The notes under the pieces were generated by a model. It made no database searches. It was given only the letters and a program-made list of their open reading frames with translations, and had not been told where the DNA came from. The position numbers were made by a program, and so were the translations under genes. This document shows, piece after piece, positions 43,557-46,221 of a DNA stretch of 46,221 bases (its first letter is position 1; each line of letters opens with the position of its first letter). The DNA lies in assembly GCA_050633505.1 (NCBI GenBank), contig JBOEGQ010000014.1, forward strand, positions 1-46,221, given 5' to 3'. Source of the stretch: UBA1672 sp050633505 (GTDB lineage Bacteria > Pseudomonadota > Alphaproteobacteria > Micavibrionales > Micavibrionaceae).

Positions 43557-43585
43557 ATGCCCCGCACCAAAGATAAGCGGAGCAT
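43557..43585 (-). terminator. Terminator after clpP
   Basis: On the minus strand ATGCTCCGC pairs with GCGGGGCAT (complement arms 43577-43585 and 43557-43565; one G-U), then TTGTTTTGTTG. It makes clpP and lon separate units. Confidence 0.7.
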
Positions 43586-43617
43586 TCAACATAATAGGAA
43601 GTATAGAATAAATATCT

Positions 43618-44268
43618 TTATTTTTTCTTATCAGATTCTTCTTCTGGGTTAGGCTTTGATGCAACCACATGATCGATCAGCCCCCAATCCTTGGCTTCGT
43701 CCGCGCTCATAAAGTTATCGCGCTCCATCGCCTCTTCAACGACCTTTAATTTCTGGCCTGTATGCTTCACATATGTTTCATTCAGCATCTTACGCAAACG
43801 CAGGATTTCATTGGCTTGAATTTCGATATCTGTTGCCTGACCGCGTGCACCACCAGAAGGTTGGTGAATCATGATACGAGAGTTCGGAAGAGAGTAACGC
43901 ATCCCCTTTTCACCAGCCATAAGAAGGAACGACCCCATAGATGCCGCCTGACCAATACAAACAGTGGAAACTTTCGGGCGGATATACTGCATTGTGTCAT
44001 ACATAGCCAATCCAGCGGTTACAACACCACCTGGCGAGTTAATATAAAATGATATTTCCTTACTTGGATTTTCAGACTCAAGGAACAGAAGCTGCGCGCA
44101 AATCAGAGAGGAAACATAGTCATTCACCTCACCTGTTAGAAAGATAATACGCTCTTTCAATAATCTGGAATAAATATCAAAAGCGCGCTCTCCACGATTT
44201 GTTTGTTCAATCACAGTCGGCACAAGGGTATTCATGTAAACATCCATAGGATCACGGTCTGACATCAT
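43618..44268 (-). CDS. clpP: ATP-dependent Clp protease proteolytic subunit
   Basis: Serine peptidase that forms the 14-mer chamber used with ClpX or ClpA. Catalytic Ser in CIGQAASMGSFLL, His in RIMIHQPSGG, and Asp in the later part; SFYINSPGG binds substrate. ATG 44268 is taken as start because an AGAAG sequence is well spaced; GTG 44274 is possible. It follows tig, as usual, but its partner clpX does not follow it here. Confidence 0.97.
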   Translation of the reverse strand: MMSDRDPMDVYMNTLVPTVIEQTNRGERAFDIYSRLLKERIIFLTGEVNDYVSSLICAQLLFLESENPSKEISFYINSPGGVVTAGLAMYDTMQYIRPKVSTVCIGQAASMGSFLLMAGEKGMRYSLPNSRIMIHQPSGGARGQATDIEIQANEILRLRKMLNETYVKHTGQKLKVVEEAMERDNFMSADEAKDWGLIDHVVASKPNPEEESDKKK

Positions 44269-44342
44269 TATCACAGCTTCTTTTTTTAGTTGTTAATATA
44301 AGTACGAAAGCGACTCACGCACACAAACGCAAGAGTCAAAAC

Positions 44343-44367
44343 AAACCGTACCCATAGAGCACGGCTT
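44343..44367 (-). terminator. Terminator after tig
   Basis: On the minus strand AAGCCGTGC pairs with GTACGGTTT (complement arms 44359-44367 and 44343-44351; two G-U) around a 7-base loop, then TGTTTTG. It lies between tig and clpP. Confidence 0.6.
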
Positions 44368-44400
44368 GTTCAAGATCTTTATACGAATTATTTGTTTCTA

Positions 44401-45873
44401 CTAAGAGGCTTTTTTCTTAGGAGCAGCTTTTTTCGCTGGTGCTTTTTTCTTAGGAGCAGGCTTTTCTTCAGCTTTTTCCTCAGACTTTTCTTCGGCCTTT
44501 TTCTTAGGAGCAGCCTTCTTTTTTGCCGCTGGCTTCTTCTTCGCTTTAGGCTTTTCGTCTTCCTCTTCTTCTGCTGTCAGCTCCTCAACAGAAACTTCTT
44601 TTTCCTTCACATCTGAAAGCTCAAGAATATAGTCAACAACCTTATCTTCATAAATTGGTGCACGAAGAGATTCCAAAGCTTCACGGTTTTTAGAGAAGTA
44701 ATCGAAAACTTCTTTTTCCTGACCCGGATATTTCTGCGCTTCCTGAATAACTGCTTGCTGTAATTCGGCATCAACAACAGAGATATCAGCTTCTTTACCA
44801 ATTTCTGATAGAACAAGACCAAGACGTACACGGCGCGCCGCAATAACATCCAATTCTTCTTTTTCTTCATCAGATGGCTCTTCATCAACACCGCGTTGTT
44901 GGTTTTCAACCTTAATCTGGTGCAAGATGTTCTGAAGTTCTGCATCCTTCATGCCCGCAGGAATTTCAAAATCATATGACTCATCCAACTGATCCAAAAG
45001 TTCTTTCTTAAGCTTCAAACGGCTGTGATTGTTGAATTCTTGATTTGTTTGTTCTTCAACTGCCTTACGAAGAGCAGCAAGATCTTCCATGCCTAAGCTC
45101 TTTGCAAATTCATCATCAATCTCAGGATCAACTGTTTCGCGGATCTCGTGGATTTCAACATCAAATATTGCATCACGACCTGCAAGTTCAGCTGCGCCAT
45201 ACTCTTCAGGGAATGAAACCTTAACCTCAACCTTGTCACCAACTTTCTTACCGATAAGCTGTTCTTCAAATCCAGGGATAAACTGGCCACTACCAAGCTC
45301 CAGATTGTGACCTTCTGCCGCCATGCCCGGCTGTTTCACATCATCATCTGCAGTGCGTCCGTCAAAATCAATAACAACGATATCGCCAGACTTCGCTGCG
45401 CGCTTACCTTCAATCGCTTTTGATGTTTTACGCATAGACGCGATACGGGTTAATGCATCATCAATTGCTGCGTCATCTGCCTTTGTTACAAGCTTAGTCA
45501 ATTTAAGACCTTTGTAATCCTTTACCTTAACTTCAGGCAATGTTTCGATCGCCATTGTGAAAATAAGGTCTTTTCCTTCGTCAAAGGATTTCACCTCAAT
45601 TTTAGGCTGCAAAGCGGGAGTAATTTTTTGCTCTTTCATTGCATCAGCAGAGCTTTCATTCACAGCAGCTTCTAAAACTTCACCCATGATAGCCTTACCA
45701 TAGCGTTGCTTCATAAGGTTCAAAGGAACCTTGCCTGGACGGAAACCCGGCATCTTAACTGTCTTACTAACTTCTTGCAGTCGTGCATCAACACGTGTTT
45801 CGATTTCACCTGCATCAACGGTGACTTCCAGTTCATGATTCAAACCATCTTGTTTTAGCTGTTTTACCTGCAT
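44401..45873 (-). CDS. tig: Trigger factor with a lysine/alanine/proline-rich tail
   Basis: Ribosome-bound chaperone and prolyl isomerase. The ribosome-binding loop GFRPGKVPLNLMKQRYG (about residues 43-59), the FKBP domain (GDIVVIDFDG, FIPGFEEQLIGKKVGD) and the helical C-terminal arms are all present. After about residue 430 a tail of some 60 residues follows, made of K, A, E and P (KKKPAAKKKAAPKKKAEE and similar), like histone H1. Total 490 aa against about 430-450 for usual family members. It heads the tig-clpP-lon-hupB block. Confidence 0.96.
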   Translation of the reverse strand: MQVKQLKQDGLNHELEVTVDAGEIETRVDARLQEVSKTVKMPGFRPGKVPLNLMKQRYGKAIMGEVLEAAVNESSADAMKEQKITPALQPKIEVKSFDEGKDLIFTMAIETLPEVKVKDYKGLKLTKLVTKADDAAIDDALTRIASMRKTSKAIEGKRAAKSGDIVVIDFDGRTADDDVKQPGMAAEGHNLELGSGQFIPGFEEQLIGKKVGDKVEVKVSFPEEYGAAELAGRDAIFDVEIHEIRETVDPEIDDEFAKSLGMEDLAALRKAVEEQTNQEFNNHSRLKLKKELLDQLDESYDFEIPAGMKDAELQNILHQIKVENQQRGVDEEPSDEEKEELDVIAARRVRLGLVLSEIGKEADISVVDAELQQAVIQEAQKYPGQEKEVFDYFSKNREALESLRAPIYEDKVVDYILELSDVKEKEVSVEELTAEEEEDEKPKAKKKPAAKKKAAPKKKAEEKSEEKAEEKPAPKKKAPAKKAAPKKKAS

Positions 45874-45921
45874 TGCTTGTGCTCTTCTCTTTATTGATTT
45901 TAAAACCTAAAAATATTCTAT

Positions 45922-45944
45922 AAAAAAGGCCGTATTATACGGCC
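45922..45944 (-). terminator. Terminator upstream of tig
   Basis: GGCCGTA-TAA-TACGGCC (45928-45944) is a perfect 7-bp stem on the minus strand followed by six T's (complement of 45922-45927). It would end a transcript coming from beyond the window before the tig promoter. Confidence 0.75.
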
Positions 45945-46135
45945 AGCGGATGGCATGAACCCTAAATAAATACTGCCACAGACCATCAGGTCGTTTTTCT
46001 AGCAGACTGCAATACAAAGCTCAAGAAATCTTTTCAAATTCCCACTATTCGGCCAGAATGGACACGATAAACATACCGAAGCCCCACACTATAAAACCGC
46101 ATTTTCCAATTCAGATAGCAAAGCCAACACACCTC

Positions 46136-46210
46136 TTAATGCTTTTCCACCTCTTCTATCTCGGCAATTGCCTCTTTCACCTTACCGGCATTATAAAAAC
46201 GTACATCCAC
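46136..46210 (-). other. Short open frame at the window edge, status unclear
   Basis: GTG at 46210 to TAA at 46136 encodes 24 residues, MDVRFYNAGKVKEAIAEIEE and VEKH, with charged helical composition. The frame is closed upstream by TAG three codons before the window end, so it is either a very small ORF or the tail of a frame-damaged gene. The 190 bases between it and the tig terminator show nothing else. Confidence 0.25.
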
Positions 46211-46221
46211 TTTCTAAATTA

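Noticed and set aside
44392..44616. Plus-strand ORF rich in F, L and R
   Set aside because: Antisense shadow of the lysine-rich trigger-factor tail (AAG/GAA codons read as CTT/TTC).

Overview
The window looks like chromosomal DNA of a Gram-negative, AT-rich, free-living alphaproteobacterium. It has a lipid A/Kdo block (waaA-lpxK-lpxL type), ornithine-lipid genes (olsB-olsA), a DUF3126 protein, an NDUFS4-type complex I subunit, a class II DAHP synthase, an ECF sigma factor with an NrsF-type membrane partner, and the tig-clpP-lon-hupB-tRNA-Val order typical of that class. A Micavibrio-like or other deep alphaproteobacterial lineage is possible, but the sequence alone does not settle genus. There are three tRNA genes (Arg-ACG, Arg-TCT, Val-TAC), no rRNA and no CRISPR array.

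Layout. (1) 1-3.1 kb is a decayed-looking accessory stretch on the minus strand: a lipoprotein start cut by the window edge, small unknown genes, a secreted beta-propeller-like protein and a frameshifted remnant. (2) 3.1-10.5 kb is a compact minus-strand operon with ATGA start/stop overlaps: DUF2269 membrane protein, DCC thiol-oxidoreductase/DUF4166 fusion, saccharopine-dehydrogenase-like enzyme, small membrane protein, a membrane methyltransferase split by a T7 slippery run, a cytochrome P450, a tiny ORF and an asparagine-synthetase-like PP-loop enzyme. This resembles a lipid or secondary-metabolite pathway that I cannot match to a described one. An 8-bp inverted repeat sits at its promoter. 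A decayed serine recombinase and a tRNA-Arg lie just beyond, so regions 1-2 may be an island. (3) 11-18.3 kb holds an orphan 598-residue protein, a low-molecular-weight phosphatase, olsB-olsA, DUF3126, and three secreted proteins, two of them tandem paralogues. (4) 18.4-28 kb is housekeeping: waaA, lpxK, lpxL-like, DAHP synthase, nadE, gltX, trmJ and rpsD, the last with a structured leader. (5) 28.3-34.3 kb is a second unusual system: a TelA-type/'cell surface' helical protein, a DUF6384-like membrane protein, a coiled-coil protein, a 904-residue zeta-toxin-like kinase joined to a phosphoribosyltransferase-like region, and a 57-residue charged protein. (6) 34.3-46.2 kb holds a zinc-peptidase gene interrupted by one in-frame TAG, a complex I subunit, the ECF sigma/NrsF pair, a YihY/BrkB membrane protein, a soluble chemoreceptor with duplicated PAS domains, hupB, lon, clpP and tig. 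clpX is missing from its usual place between clpP and lon.

The two best candidates for undescribed biology are the P450/methyltransferase/Asn-synthetase-like operon (3134-10487) and the TelA-like/zeta-PRTase operon (28291-34253). Family names come from recognising motifs by eye; no database search was run.
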